Assembly (NCBI GenBank): GCA_028694565.1
Contig: JAQVKR010000063.1
Coordinates: 1 to 9,902, forward strand
Reading direction: 5' to 3'
Length of the DNA stretch: 9,902 nucleotides
From: Gammaproteobacteria bacterium
GTDB taxonomy: Bacteria; Pseudomonadota; Gammaproteobacteria; DSM-26407
Part shown: positions 1 to 7,200 of the stretch, piece after piece
How the letters are laid out: each line of letters begins with the position of its first letter
Position numbering within the stretch: position 1 is the stretch's first letter
Made by a program: the position numbers and the translations under genes
Notes under the pieces: model-generated
Databases searched by the model: none
The model's input: the letters and a program-made list of their open reading frames with translations, nothing else
What the model was told of the DNA's origin: nothing

Positions 1-1008
1 GACGGAATGAAGATGGCCAACGGCCTGTTCTGGCCCATCCCCATCACCCTCTCCACCGATCTCGATACCTCGAACAGCATCAAGGAGGGCCAGGATGTGG
101 CGCTCTACGACGCCGAGCGCGACGAGATCCTGGCCACCATGAAGGTGACCGAGAAGTACACCATCGACAAGGCGCACGAGTGCATGATGGTGTACAAGAC
201 TACCGACGAGGATCATCCCGGCGTCAAGATGGTCAAGGCCCAGGGCGAGATCAACCTGGCCGGCCCGGTGAAGGTGCTCTCCCTCGGCGGCTTCCCCGAG
301 AAGTACGGCGATCAGTTCATGACCCCGGCGGAGACGCGGGCGGAATTCCAGAAGCGCGGCTGGAGCACCATCGCCGCCTTCCAGACCCGCAACCCGATGC
401 ACCGCTCCCACGAGTACCTGGCCAAGATCGCCGTTGAGATCTGCGACGGTCTGCTGATCCACTCCCTGCTCGGCAAGCTCAAGCCCGGTGACATTCCGGC
501 CGAGGTGCGATCCGACGCCATCGGATCGCTCATCGACAACTACTTCGTCAAGAACACGGTGATGCAGGCGGGCTACCCGCTGGACATGCGCTATGCCGGT
601 CCGCGCGAGGCGCTGCTGCACGCCCTGTTCCGCCAGAACTACGGCTGCTCCCACCTCATCGTCGGCCGCGACCATGCCGGCGTGGGCGACTACTACGGCC
701 CCTTCGACGCGCATCACATCTTCGACCAGATCCCGAAGGACGCGCTGGAGACCAAGCCGCTCAAGATCGACTGGACCTTCTGGTGCTACAAGTGCGGCGG
801 CATGGCCTCCATGAAGACCTGCCCCCACGAGGCGGGCGACCGCCTGCTGCTCTCGGGCACCAAGCTGCGCAAGATGCTCTCCGAGGGTGAGGACCCGCCG
901 GCGGAATTCAGCCGCCCCGAGGTGGTCAGCATCCTGCAGGAGTACTACAGGAGTCTGAAGGACGACGAGAAAGTGGAGGTCAAGCTGACCGGCCACTCTG
1001 CCAAGTAA
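1..1008 (+). CDS. sat: Sulfate adenylyltransferase (ATP sulfurylase), 5'-truncated by window edge
   Basis: Cytoplasmic enzyme interconverting ATP + sulfate and APS + pyrophosphate; with APS reductase next door its likely role is dissimilatory, making ATP from APS in a sulfur oxidiser (or activating sulfate in a reducer). The frame is open from base 1, so the start lies upstream; 335 residues are visible, and family members are about 400, so roughly the first 60 are missing. Seen: the nucleotide-binding motif [11 protein letters not shown] at bases 382-414, GRDHAGVG from base 664, and a CxxC...C-P-H cluster (codons at 784, 793, 820, 826) of the type that binds structural zinc in this family. 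The C-terminus is intact, with the typical SGTKLRKML and AEFSRPEV blocks, ending in TAA. It is followed 75 bases later by aprB on the same strand, so co-transcription is likely. Dissimilatory-type Sat is the clear best match. Confidence 0.96.
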   Translation, partial: DGMKMANGLFWPIPITLSTDLDTSNSIKEGQDVALYDAERDEILATMKVTEKYTIDKAHECMMVYKTTDEDHPGVKMVKAQGEINLAGPVKVLSLGGFPEKYGDQFMTPAETRAEFQKRGWSTIAAFQTRNPMHRSHEYLAKIAVEICDGLLIHSLLGKLKPGDIPAEVRSDAIGSLIDNYFVKNTVMQAGYPLDMRYAGPREALLHALFRQNYGCSHLIVGRDHAGVGDYYGPFDAHHIFDQIPKDALETKPLKIDWTFWCYKCGGMASMKTCPHEAGDRLLLSGTKLRKMLSEGEDPPAEFSRPEVVSILQEYYRSLKDDEKVEVKLTGHSAK

Positions 1009-1024
1009 CGGCTTTTCAAAGTGT

Positions 1025-1050
1025 GCCGCCTGATCTGCCAGGCAGGCGGC
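1025..1050 (+). promoter_or_regulatory. Stem-loop in the sat-aprB gap
   Basis: A perfect 8-bp stem (1025-1032 GCCGCCTG with 1043-1050 CAGGCGGC) encloses a 10-base loop. The sequence after it is only mildly T-rich (CATTCTTTAC), so it is not a textbook Rho-independent terminator. It lies 17 bases after the sat stop and 33 before the aprB start. It could act as a partial attenuator or as an mRNA-stabilising or processing element that lets aprBA reach higher levels than sat. The structure is seen; the role is inferred. Confidence 0.45.
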
Positions 1051-1057
1051 CATTCTT

Positions 1058-1067
1058 TACCGCGGTA
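1058..1067. promoter_or_regulatory. 10-bp perfect palindrome upstream of aprB
   Basis: TACCGCGGTA reads the same on both strands and lies 16 bases before the aprB start, between the stem-loop and the ribosome binding site. A dyad here could be a regulator-binding site, but a single short palindrome in GC-rich DNA may be chance. No convincing -35/-10 pair was seen around it. Confidence 0.2.
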
Positions 1068-1083
1068 GAAATGGAGAACGACA

Positions 1084-1551
1084 ATGCCTACGTTTGTTCG
1101 TACTGACAAATGCGATGGCTGCAAGGGTCAGGACAAGACTGCTTGCATGTACATCTGCCCGCACGACCTGATGAAGCTCGACAAGGACGGGTCCGAGACC
1201 GGTCACGCGATGAAGGCCTTCAACCAGGAGCCCGAGCAGTGCTGGGAGTGCTACTCCTGCGTGAAGATCTGCCCGCAGAATGCCATCGAGGCACGTCACT
1301 ACGCCGATATCGTACCGCTGGGCGGCTCCGTGCAGCCGCTGCGTGGTTCCGATTCCATCATGTGGACCATCAAGTTCCGCAACGGCACCATGAAGCGCTT
1401 CAAGTTCCCGATCCGCACGACGCCCGAGGGCTCCATCGAGCCTTACGCCGGCAAGGAAGAGGCCAAGATGGAGAACATCTCCAAGCCCGGCTTCTTTACC
1501 GCCAGCAATGGCTATCGCACCGGCGACCCGGCGGAGCTGATCCGCAAGTAA
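1084..1551 (+). CDS. aprB: Adenylylsulfate (APS) reductase, beta (iron-sulfur) subunit
   Basis: Electron-transfer subunit of cytoplasmic APS reductase, passing electrons between the FAD of AprA and a membrane-linked partner. The 155 residues match the usual AprB size. Two ferredoxin-like [4Fe-4S] sites are visible: Cys10, Cys13, Cys21, Cys25 (CDGC...CMYICP) and Cys53, Cys56, Cys59, Cys63 (CWECYSCVKICP). Trp54 inside the second cluster matches the conserved Trp that family structures place between the clusters and the flavin. The rest is the AprB-specific tail, including GGSVQPLRGSDSIMWTIKFR, which wraps onto AprA. The start is set by GGAG at 1073-1076, seven bases before ATG. aprA begins 34 bases after the stop, so the pair is co-translated from one mRNA. 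No insertions, breaks or missing cysteines. Confidence 0.97.
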   Translation: MPTFVRTDKCDGCKGQDKTACMYICPHDLMKLDKDGSETGHAMKAFNQEPEQCWECYSCVKICPQNAIEARHYADIVPLGGSVQPLRGSDSIMWTIKFRNGTMKRFKFPIRTTPEGSIEPYAGKEEAKMENISKPGFFTASNGYRTGDPAELIRK

Positions 1552-1585
1552 GGCTCGGGCACGAAACGAATCAGAGGAAAGAACA

Positions 1586-3598
1586 ATGGCTGGTGAATTT
1601 GGTAATCCCGAAGTTGTCCAGGAAGAGGTCGACATCCTTCTCATCGGCGGCGGCATGGCCTGCTGCGGCGCCGGTTACGAGATCATGCGCTGGGCCGAGG
1701 CCGCCAAGGCCGCGACCGGCGTCGACCTGAAGATCAAGCTGGTTGACAAGGCCGCCATGGACCGCTCCGGCGCCGTGGCCCAGGGTCTGTCCGCCATCAA
1801 CACCTACATCGGCTCCGAGCAGGATCCCGCCGACTACGCCCGCATGGTCTCCAACGACCTGATGGGCATCACCCGTGACGACCTGGCCTATGACCTCGGC
1901 CGCCACGTGGACGAGTCCGTGCACCTGTTCGAGGAGTGGGGCCTGCCCATCTGGAAGACCGACGACCAGGGCGTGCGTCACGACGGCGCCGAGTCCATCC
2001 GCGAGGGCATCCCCGCGCTGAAGGACGGCGGCAAGCCGGTGCGCTCCGGCAAGTGGCAGATCATGATCAACGGCGAGTCCTACAAGTGGATCGTCGCCGA
2101 GGCCGCCAAGAAGGCCCTGGGCTCCGACCGCATCCAGGAGCGCATCTTCATCGTGAAGCTGGTGAACGACAAGAACGACCCGAGCCGCATCGCCGGCGCC
2201 GTGGGCTTCTCCGTTCGCGAGCACAAGGTGATGGTCTACAAGTTCAAGGCCTGCCTGCTGGCCGCCGGTGGCTGCGTCAACCTGTTCCGTCCCCGCTCCG
2301 TGGGTGAGGGCACCGGCCGCGCCTGGTACCCGGTCTGGAACGCCGGCTCCACCTACTCCATGGCCGCCGAGGCCGGCGCCGAGCTGACCATGATGGAAAA
2401 CCGCTTCGTGCCCGCCCGCTTCAAGGACGGTTACGGCCCGGTCGGCGCCTGGTTCCTGCTGTTCAAGGCCAAGGCCACCAACGCCTTCGGCGAGGTCTAC
2501 ATGGACCGCAACAAGGAGATGCTGAACGACTACCCGCCCTACGGGCAGGCCGCCGTTCCCGCCTCCTGCCTGCGCAACCATCTGATGCTGAAGGAGATGA
2601 AGGAAGGTCGCGGTCCCATCTACATGGACACCGTCACCGCCCTGGCCAACCTGCGCGAGACCCTGACCCCGAAGGAGGTCAAGCATCTCGAGGCCGAGGC
2701 CTGGGAAGACTTCCTCGACATGTGCGTCGGCCAGTGCGGCATCTGGGTGGGTGAGAACGTCGAGCCGGAGAAGAAGAACTCCGAGCTGATGCCCACCGAG
2801 CCCTACCTGCTCGGCTCCCACTCCGGCTGCTGCGGCATCTGGACCTCCGGTCCCGACGACGTGGGCGCGCCCACCGACGAGGCGCTGGACGGCGTGCCCG
2901 AGCACCTGCCGAAGGGCTGGAGCTGGGGCTACCGCGGCATGACCACCGTGAAGGGCCTGTTCACCGCCGGCGACGGCGTGGGCGCCTCCGGCCACAAGTT
3001 CTCCTCCGGCTCCCACGCCGAGGGTCGCATGGCCGCCAAGTCCATGGTCCAGTACTGCCTGGACAACAAGGACTGGACGCCCGAGCTCGACACCGACGTG
3101 GACGCGCTGGTGGAGGAGATCTACAAGCCGGTCCGCACCTACATGGAGCACAAGGACTACAGCACCGCCATCGACGTGAACCCGCACTACATCACGCCGA
3201 AGATGCTGCAGTTCCGCCTCCAGAAGATCATGGACGAGTACGTGGCCGGTGTGGCGACCTACTACACCACCAACGCCCACATGCTCGCCGTGGCCGAGGA
3301 GAAGCTCGAGATGCTGAAGGAGGACGCCGCGAAGATGCGTGCGAAGGACCTCCACGAGCTGCTCCGCGCCTGGGAGAACTACCACCGCATCCTGACGGCC
3401 GAAGCCCACATGAAGCACATTCAGTTCCGCGAGGAGAGCCGCTACCCCGGCTTCTACTACCGCGCCGACAAGAACTTCGTCGACGAGGAGAACTGGAAGT
3501 GCTTCGTGAACTCCGTCTACGACAAGGACAGCAAGAAGTGGACCTGCTTCAAGCGCGCCCATGTCGACCTGGTGGACAAGTCCAAGCTGTTCAAGTAA
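1586..3598 (+). CDS. aprA: Adenylylsulfate (APS) reductase, alpha (FAD) subunit
   Basis: Catalytic flavoprotein subunit; with AprB it interconverts APS and sulfite + AMP. The 670 residues fit the AprA family (about 620-670). Seen: the N-terminal dinucleotide-binding fold with GGGMACCGAG at residues 21-30 and a following acidic/basic strand end (KLVDKAAMDRSGAVAQG); LAAGGCVNLFRPRSVGEG, typical of the fumarate-reductase-like FAD domain; HSGCCGIWTSGPDD from His412, which plausibly contains the active-site His known from archaeal AprA; and the C-terminal FAD-binding stretch DGVGASGHKFSSGSHAEGR from about residue 463. The C-terminal helical part closes with the usual Trp/Cys-containing tail. AGAGGA at 1573-1578 fixes the ATG. 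Codon choice is very uniform (Ser mostly TCC, Arg mostly CGC), consistent with a highly expressed gene. A strong terminator follows, so the sat-apr transcript probably ends here. Confidence 0.97.
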   Translation: MAGEFGNPEVVQEEVDILLIGGGMACCGAGYEIMRWAEAAKAATGVDLKIKLVDKAAMDRSGAVAQGLSAINTYIGSEQDPADYARMVSNDLMGITRDDLAYDLGRHVDESVHLFEEWGLPIWKTDDQGVRHDGAESIREGIPALKDGGKPVRSGKWQIMINGESYKWIVAEAAKKALGSDRIQERIFIVKLVNDKNDPSRIAGAVGFSVREHKVMVYKFKACLLAAGGCVNLFRPRSVGEGTGRAWYPVWNAGSTYSMAAEAGAELTMMENRFVPARFKDGYGPVGAWFLLFKAKATNAFGEVYMDRNKEMLNDYPPYGQAAVPASCLRNHLMLKEMKEGRGPIYMDTVTALANLRETLTPKEVKHLEAEAWEDFLDMCVGQCGIWVGENVEPEKKNSELMPTEPYLLGSHSGCCGIWTSGPDDVGAPTDEALDGVPEHLPKGWSWGYRGMTTVKGLFTAGDGVGASGHKFSSGSHAEGRMAAKSMVQYCLDNKDWTPELDTDVDALVEEIYKPVRTYMEHKDYSTAIDVNPHYITPKMLQFRLQKIMDEYVAGVATYYTTNAHMLAVAEEKLEMLKEDAAKMRAKDLHELLRAWENYHRILTAEAHMKHIQFREESRYPGFYYRADKNFVDEENWKCFVNSVYDKDSKKWTCFKRAHVDLVDKSKLFK

Positions 3599-3622
3599 TC
3601 GCTGCTTGACGGTTTAGACCTT

Positions 3623-3660
3623 GAGGTCCGGGTGTCGCGAGGCGCCCGGACCTCTTGTTA
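3623..3660 (+). terminator. Rho-independent terminator after aprA
   Basis: A 12-bp stem with one G-T wobble (3623-3634 with 3643-3654; the outer ten pairs GAGGTCCGGG/CCCGGACCTC are perfect) encloses the 8-base loop TCGCGAGG and is followed by TTGTTA. It starts 25 bases after the aprA stop. The T tail is short, but the stem is very strong and the position is what one expects at the end of the sat-aprB-aprA unit. Confidence 0.75.
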
Positions 3661-3710
3661 TGTGGAACACGAACGTTTCGCCAGTGCGCGAGCGTTGCAG
3701 TTGCCTGTCC

Positions 3711-3729
3711 CGGGAAGCGAACCTTCCCG
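3711..3729 (+). other. Short hairpin in the leader of the cysteine-cluster gene
   Basis: CGGGAAG and CTTCCCG (7 bp, perfect) flank a CGAAC loop in the 139 bases between the terminator and the next start codon. A second small GCAC/GTGC hairpin follows near 3760. I found no good sigma-70 promoter in this gap, although a separate promoter is expected if the upstream terminator works. Function unknown. Confidence 0.3.
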
Positions 3730-3799
3730 TTCCGTCCGCGGTCCAAACAGACCCGTCGCACAGCCGTGCGGACAGCGGCCGATTTCCAGAGGTGATTCC

Positions 3800-4714
3800 A
3801 TGAGCGAACCCATGAAGCCCCCCTTCGAGAGCCCCGTCATGCCCGTGATGCTGGAGGGCGATCACCAGTTCAACTTCCGCTGCCACAAGGGAATCAGCTG
3901 CTGGAACGCCTGCTGCAGCAACATCGACATCACCCTGACCCCCTACGACATCGTGCGGCTCAGGAAGCGGCTCGGCATCACCTCCGCCCAGTTCCTGCGC
4001 GAGTACACCGTTCCCTTCGAGATGGAGAAGGACGGCCTGGCCGGCGTGAAGATGAAGCCGGTGGCGAACGGCACCGCCTGCCGCTTCATGGTCGAGGAGG
4101 GCTGCTCGGTCTATGACGACCGTCCCGCCTCCTGCCGCTACTATCCCGTCGGCCTCATGTCCCTGCGCAAGCAGGACGAATACGTGGATCGGGACGCCTA
4201 CGCGGTGGTGAAGGAGGACCATTGCATGGGGCATCTCGAGGAGCGCCCCATCACCATCGACGAGTACCGCCTGGAACAGGGCGTGGACGAGTACGACCGC
4301 CACTCCCGCGGCTGGAGGCAGCTGGTCCTGAAGAAAAAGTCCTCCGGGCCCTCCATCGGCAGCCTGTCGCTGAAGAGCCGGCAGTTCTTCTTCATGGCCA
4401 GCTACGATCCGGACACCTTCCGGGCCTTCGCCACCTCCGAGAGCTTCCGCGAGTCCTACGATCTGCCGCCCGAGCTCTTCGAGGAGATCGAGGCCAGTGA
4501 CGAGGCGCTGCTGGAGTTCAGCGCCCGGCTTCTGCGCCAGGTGTTGTTCGGCGAGGTCTCCATCCCCGTGCGCCAGGAGGCCGTGGAGGAGCGCAATGCC
4601 CGCAAGATCGCCGCGGCCGAGGCCCAGGCGGCGCAGGCCGCCGCCCAGCGCAAGGCCGCCCTGGCCGATCTCAACGACGCCGAGCGTTTCGACGCGCCGG
4701 TGGACGACTACTGA
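3800..4714 (+). CDS. YkgJ/UPF0153-family cysteine-cluster protein
   Basis: Probable cytoplasmic metal- or Fe-S-binding protein of unknown function. It has 304 residues, no signal peptide and no membrane segment. The N-terminal ~145 residues carry eight cysteines in the family pattern: Cys28, Cys34, Cys38, Cys39 (FRCHKGISCWNACC), Cys94, Cys102, Cys112 (with DDRPASCRYYPVG) and Cys142. These are generally annotated as zinc- or iron-chelating residues. The rest lacks Cys: a basic region at 170-195, a mixed helical domain at 196-255, and an Ala/Glu/Arg-rich helix at about 257-292 that could be a coiled coil. The open frame extends upstream to 3632, but AGAGGTG at 3788-3794 and the conserved part beginning near residue 20 favour ATG 3800. 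It follows aprA behind a terminator, so it is a neighbour of the APS reductase genes rather than clearly part of their operon. A role in Fe-S handling for APS reductase is only inferred. Confidence 0.85.
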   Translation: MSEPMKPPFESPVMPVMLEGDHQFNFRCHKGISCWNACCSNIDITLTPYDIVRLRKRLGITSAQFLREYTVPFEMEKDGLAGVKMKPVANGTACRFMVEEGCSVYDDRPASCRYYPVGLMSLRKQDEYVDRDAYAVVKEDHCMGHLEERPITIDEYRLEQGVDEYDRHSRGWRQLVLKKKSSGPSIGSLSLKSRQFFFMASYDPDTFRAFATSESFRESYDLPPELFEEIEASDEALLEFSARLLRQVLFGEVSIPVRQEAVEERNARKIAAAEAQAAQAAAQRKAALADLNDAERFDAPVDDY

Positions 4715-4762
4715 TTCATCGGGGCGAAGGGCTGAAGGTCGATGGGCACGGGTTGATGGATG

Positions 4763-5039
4763 CGGGTTGCCCCTGGCCGCGGCGGGGCAGCCCGGCTTCC
4801 TTCCCGCCTCGCGCAGGTGCGGGCGCATCCGCGCCGCGGCGCCGGAGTTCGGCGCCCTGCCCGGCCGGATGAATCCGGCCCCGCGCCCCATCCCTCTTTC
4901 ATCGGCTAACGCCGCGCCGGCCCGGGCGGCCGGCAGGTCGCGGCGCGGAGCGGCGCCGCGCTCCAGCCCCGGCCCTCAATCCGGCGAGTCGATGGGCACG
5001 CCCGCCCCGGTGCCCGAACTCGCCCAGGGCCGTCCTGGG
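4763..5039. repeat. Tandem series of seven short hairpins
   Basis: Seven non-overlapping inverted repeats follow each other within 277 bases. They are 4763-4773/4784-4794 (11 bp, one G-T), 4838-4844/4850-4856 (GGCGCCG/CGGCGCC), 4863-4869/4874-4880 (GGCCGGA, TGAA loop), 4916-4922/4928-4934 (GCCGGCC/GGCCGGC), 4947-4952/4959-4964 (GGAGCG/CGCTCC), 4994-4999/5010-5015 (GGGCAC/GTGCCC) and 5023-5028/5034-5039 (CCCAGG/CCTGGG). The stems are unrelated in sequence, so this is not a simple repeat family. None carries a T tail. GC-rich composition raises the chance rate of such stems. Confidence 0.45.
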
Positions 5040-5383
5040 ATTGGGTTCAGCGTGGCCTCATGGGCCGGCGGGGCGTCGTCAATGATGCCGCCGGGGAAGG
5101 GGCCCCCATGAAGAGAATCCCGCGTCTGGCCGCTGTTGCCCCGCGGCTGCCGGGCCTGGTGCTGCCGGTGGCCGCCGCTCCCGGCCGCGCTGGCCTCGAT
5201 CGGCACGGTCCTCCCGTCCGCCGAGCGCATGGGCGCCGGGCGTTTCGCCCGGGCGGATCTGCGCGCCGTGGACAGGGATCGGGCCGAGCGCATCGTGCCG
5301 CCGGGGCGCGGCGGAGGGCGGGAATCCGGCTCCGGCGCCCGCAGCGGCCGCCACCTCGGCCGATGATGCAGTGCGGTAAGCGG

Positions 5384-5460
5384 GATATCAAACGCCCGCA
5401 AAAATGTATATGATTATTTCTCCGAGGGCCCGGCGGCGCGGATCAGAAGCGTCGCCGGGC
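5384..5460 (+). promoter_or_regulatory. AT-rich island plus strong hairpin, candidate promoter/leader of the pyruvate carboxylase operon
   Basis: Bases 5384-5420 are the clearest AT-rich patch in the gap and contain TATGAT at 5409-5414, one base from the sigma-70 -10 consensus. The matching -35 position is poor (around TATCAA, 5385-5390), so a weak or activator-dependent promoter is the most I can suggest. Directly after it lies an 11-bp stem with one G-T pair (5428-5438 with 5450-5460, 11-base loop). A transcript starting near 5420 would carry this hairpin at its 5' end and a leader of about 330 bases before the GTG at 5751. The role is inferred. Confidence 0.25.
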
Positions 5461-5750
5461 GACCCCGGACCCGCCCGAAGCAGTCCTGGAAAACATCGCG
5501 CAGCGCCCAGGGAGTGACCGTCCGGAGCCACGCCGGCGAATGGCCGCGCCGGCGCAGCGGAACCCCGCCGTGCACGTGGAGAGCAACCGGCCTGCCCGGT
5601 GCCGGGGCGCAGGGGCCGTGACGAGCCGCCGGCGCCCCCGCGCGCAGGACCTGATTGCCGTCCGGCTGCGGATGGTCTACGTTTTGTTGTGCCGCAGCAT
5701 ACACAGAGGCGCCCGGGCGGCGCACCGCAACCCCGTCAGCGGAGGTTTGT

Positions 5751-7169
5751 GTGATCAGAAAGATACTCATCGCCAACCGCGGTGAAATCGCGGTGCGCAT
5801 CGCGCGCGCCTGTGCCGAGATGGGCATCCGTTCGGTAGCGGTCTACTCCGAGGCCGATCGGCATGCGCTGCATGTGAAGAAGGCCGACGAGGCCTACAGC
5901 CTGGGCCCCGATCCCCTGGCCGGCTATCTCAATGCCCATCGCCTGGTGGATCTGGCCGTGGCCACCGGCTGCGACGCCCTCCACCCCGGCTACGGCTTCC
6001 TGTCCGAGAATCCCGAGATGGCCGCCGCCTGCGACCGGCGCGGCATCCGCTTCATCGGACCCGGCGCCGAGGTGATCCGGCGCATGGGCGACAAGACCGA
6101 GGCGCGCCGGGCGATGATCGCCGCCGGACTGCCGGTCACCCCGGGCAGCGAGGGCAACCTCGCCGACCTGGAGGAGGCGCTGGAGCGGGCGGGCGAGATC
6201 GGCTACCCGGTGATGCTCAAGGCCACCTCCGGCGGCGGCGGCCGCGGCATTCGCCGCTGCGACTCCGAGGCCGACCTGCGGCGCAACTACGACCGCGTGG
6301 TCTCCGAGGCCACCAAGGCCTTCGGTTCCGCCGAGGTGTTCCTGGAGAAGTGCATCGTCAACCCGCGCCACATCGAGGTGCAGGTGCTGGCGGACGGCCA
6401 CGGCAACGCCATCCACCTGTTCGAGCGCGACTGCTCCATCCAGCGCCGCAACCAGAAGCTCATCGAGATCGCCCCCTCGCCCCAGCTCACCGAGGCCCAG
6501 CGCCAGGAGATCGGCGCCCTGGCGGTGAAGGCGGCCAAGTCGGTGGGCTACACCAACGCCGGGACGGTGGAGTTCCTGCTCGACGCCAACAACCAGTTCT
6601 ACTTCATGGAGATGAACACCCGCCTGCAGGTGGAGCACACCATCTCCGAGCAGATCACCGGCATCGACATCGTGCGCGAGCAGATCCGGGTCGCCGACGG
6701 CCAGCCGCTCTCCTATGCCCAGGGCGACGTGCAGCGGCGCGGCTACGCCATCCAGCTGCGCGTCAACGCCGAGGACCCCAAGAACGACTTCCTGCCCAGC
6801 TTCGGGCGCATCACCCGCTACTACGCCCCCGGCGGGCCGGGCGTGCGCACCGACGCGGCCATCTACACCGGCTACGAGATCCCGCCCTACTACGACTCCA
6901 TGTGCGCCAAGCTGATTGTCTGGGCGCTCACCTGGGAGGAAGCGGTGAACCGTGCCCGGCGCTCGCTGCGCGATATCGGCCTGCAGGGAATCCGCACCAC
7001 CATTCCCTACTACCTGGAGATCCTGAAGACGGCCGAGTTCCGCACCGGCACCTTCGACACCAGCTTCGTGGCCACCCACCCCGAGCTGGCGAACTACTCC
7101 AGCAAACGCCGCCCCCACGACGTCGCCGCCGCCCTGGCCGCGGCCATCGCCGCCCACGCCGGGCTGTAA
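5751..7169 (+). CDS. pycA: Pyruvate carboxylase subunit A (biotin carboxylase, AccC-like)
   Basis: ATP-dependent carboxylation of biotin on a carrier protein by bicarbonate, the first half-reaction of pyruvate (or acetyl-CoA) carboxylase. It has 472 residues, the usual size. Domains: biotin carboxylase N-terminal fold (KILIANRGEIAVRI, residues 4-17; HPGYGFLSEN, 78-87), ATP-grasp domain with the glycine loop KATSGGGGRGIR (157-168), FERDCSIQRRNQKLIE (224-239) and the metal/biotin motif FMEMNTRLQVEHT (285-297), then the C-terminal biotin carboxylase domain. The start is GTG at 5751, chosen because GGAGG lies at 5741-5745 and homology begins at once with MIRKILIANRGE; the in-frame ATG at 5655 would add an unrelated Arg-rich leader. 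It could serve acetyl-CoA carboxylase, but the OadA-type partner 31 bases downstream argues for a two-subunit pyruvate carboxylase. Confidence 0.93.
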   Translation: MIRKILIANRGEIAVRIARACAEMGIRSVAVYSEADRHALHVKKADEAYSLGPDPLAGYLNAHRLVDLAVATGCDALHPGYGFLSENPEMAAACDRRGIRFIGPGAEVIRRMGDKTEARRAMIAAGLPVTPGSEGNLADLEEALERAGEIGYPVMLKATSGGGGRGIRRCDSEADLRRNYDRVVSEATKAFGSAEVFLEKCIVNPRHIEVQVLADGHGNAIHLFERDCSIQRRNQKLIEIAPSPQLTEAQRQEIGALAVKAAKSVGYTNAGTVEFLLDANNQFYFMEMNTRLQVEHTISEQITGIDIVREQIRVADGQPLSYAQGDVQRRGYAIQLRVNAEDPKNDFLPSFGRITRYYAPGGPGVRTDAAIYTGYEIPPYYDSMCAKLIVWALTWEEAVNRARRSLRDIGLQGIRTTIPYYLEILKTAEFRTGTFDTSFVATHPELANYSSKRRPHDVAAALAAAIAAHAGL

Positions 7170-7200
7170 CCACCGGAAACCAAAGTCGGGAACCATCGCC

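Larger units (their letters stand above)
4715..5750. other. ~1 kb gap without a defensible gene, very rich in inverted repeats
   Basis: Both strands were read in all frames. Open frames exist (for example + 5060-5413, - 4976-5401, - 5414-5827) but give Arg/Pro/Ala/Gly-rich translations with no recognisable domain, as expected from open frames in GC-rich DNA. What the stretch does hold: a run of hairpins at 4763-5039, further hairpins at 5236-5252 (CCGGGCG/CGCCCGG, TTT loop), 5428-5460 and 5531-5554 (CGCCGGCG twice), an AT-rich island at about 5384-5420, and the leader of the pyruvate carboxylase operon. No tRNA, rRNA, insertion sequence or CRISPR-like repeat was seen. Confidence 0.7.

Noticed and set aside
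1571..3562. Long minus-strand open frame (663 codons) opposite aprA
   Set aside because: Translation is a Gly/Val/His/Leu-rich mirror of the aprA codons with no domain; it is an effect of GC-rich third positions in the well-supported + strand gene.
3632..3799. Upstream ATG start for the cysteine-cluster protein
   Set aside because: It would begin inside the terminator hairpin and add an unstructured Arg/Ser/Pro-rich leader; ATG 3800 has a good ribosome binding site.
4863..4880. GGCCGGA-TGAA-TCCGGCC hairpin as terminator of the cysteine-cluster gene
   Set aside because: It lies about 150 bases after the stop and has no T run following it; kept only as part of the hairpin series.
4740..4999. 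Direct repeat GATGGGCACG (4741-4750 and 4991-5000)
   Set aside because: Only ten bases, two copies, no extended similarity or flanking structure; likely chance.
5655..5750. Upstream in-frame ATG as the pycA start
   Set aside because: The extra 32 residues have no similarity to biotin carboxylase N-termini, while GTG 5751 has GGAGG at the right distance and begins the conserved sequence.
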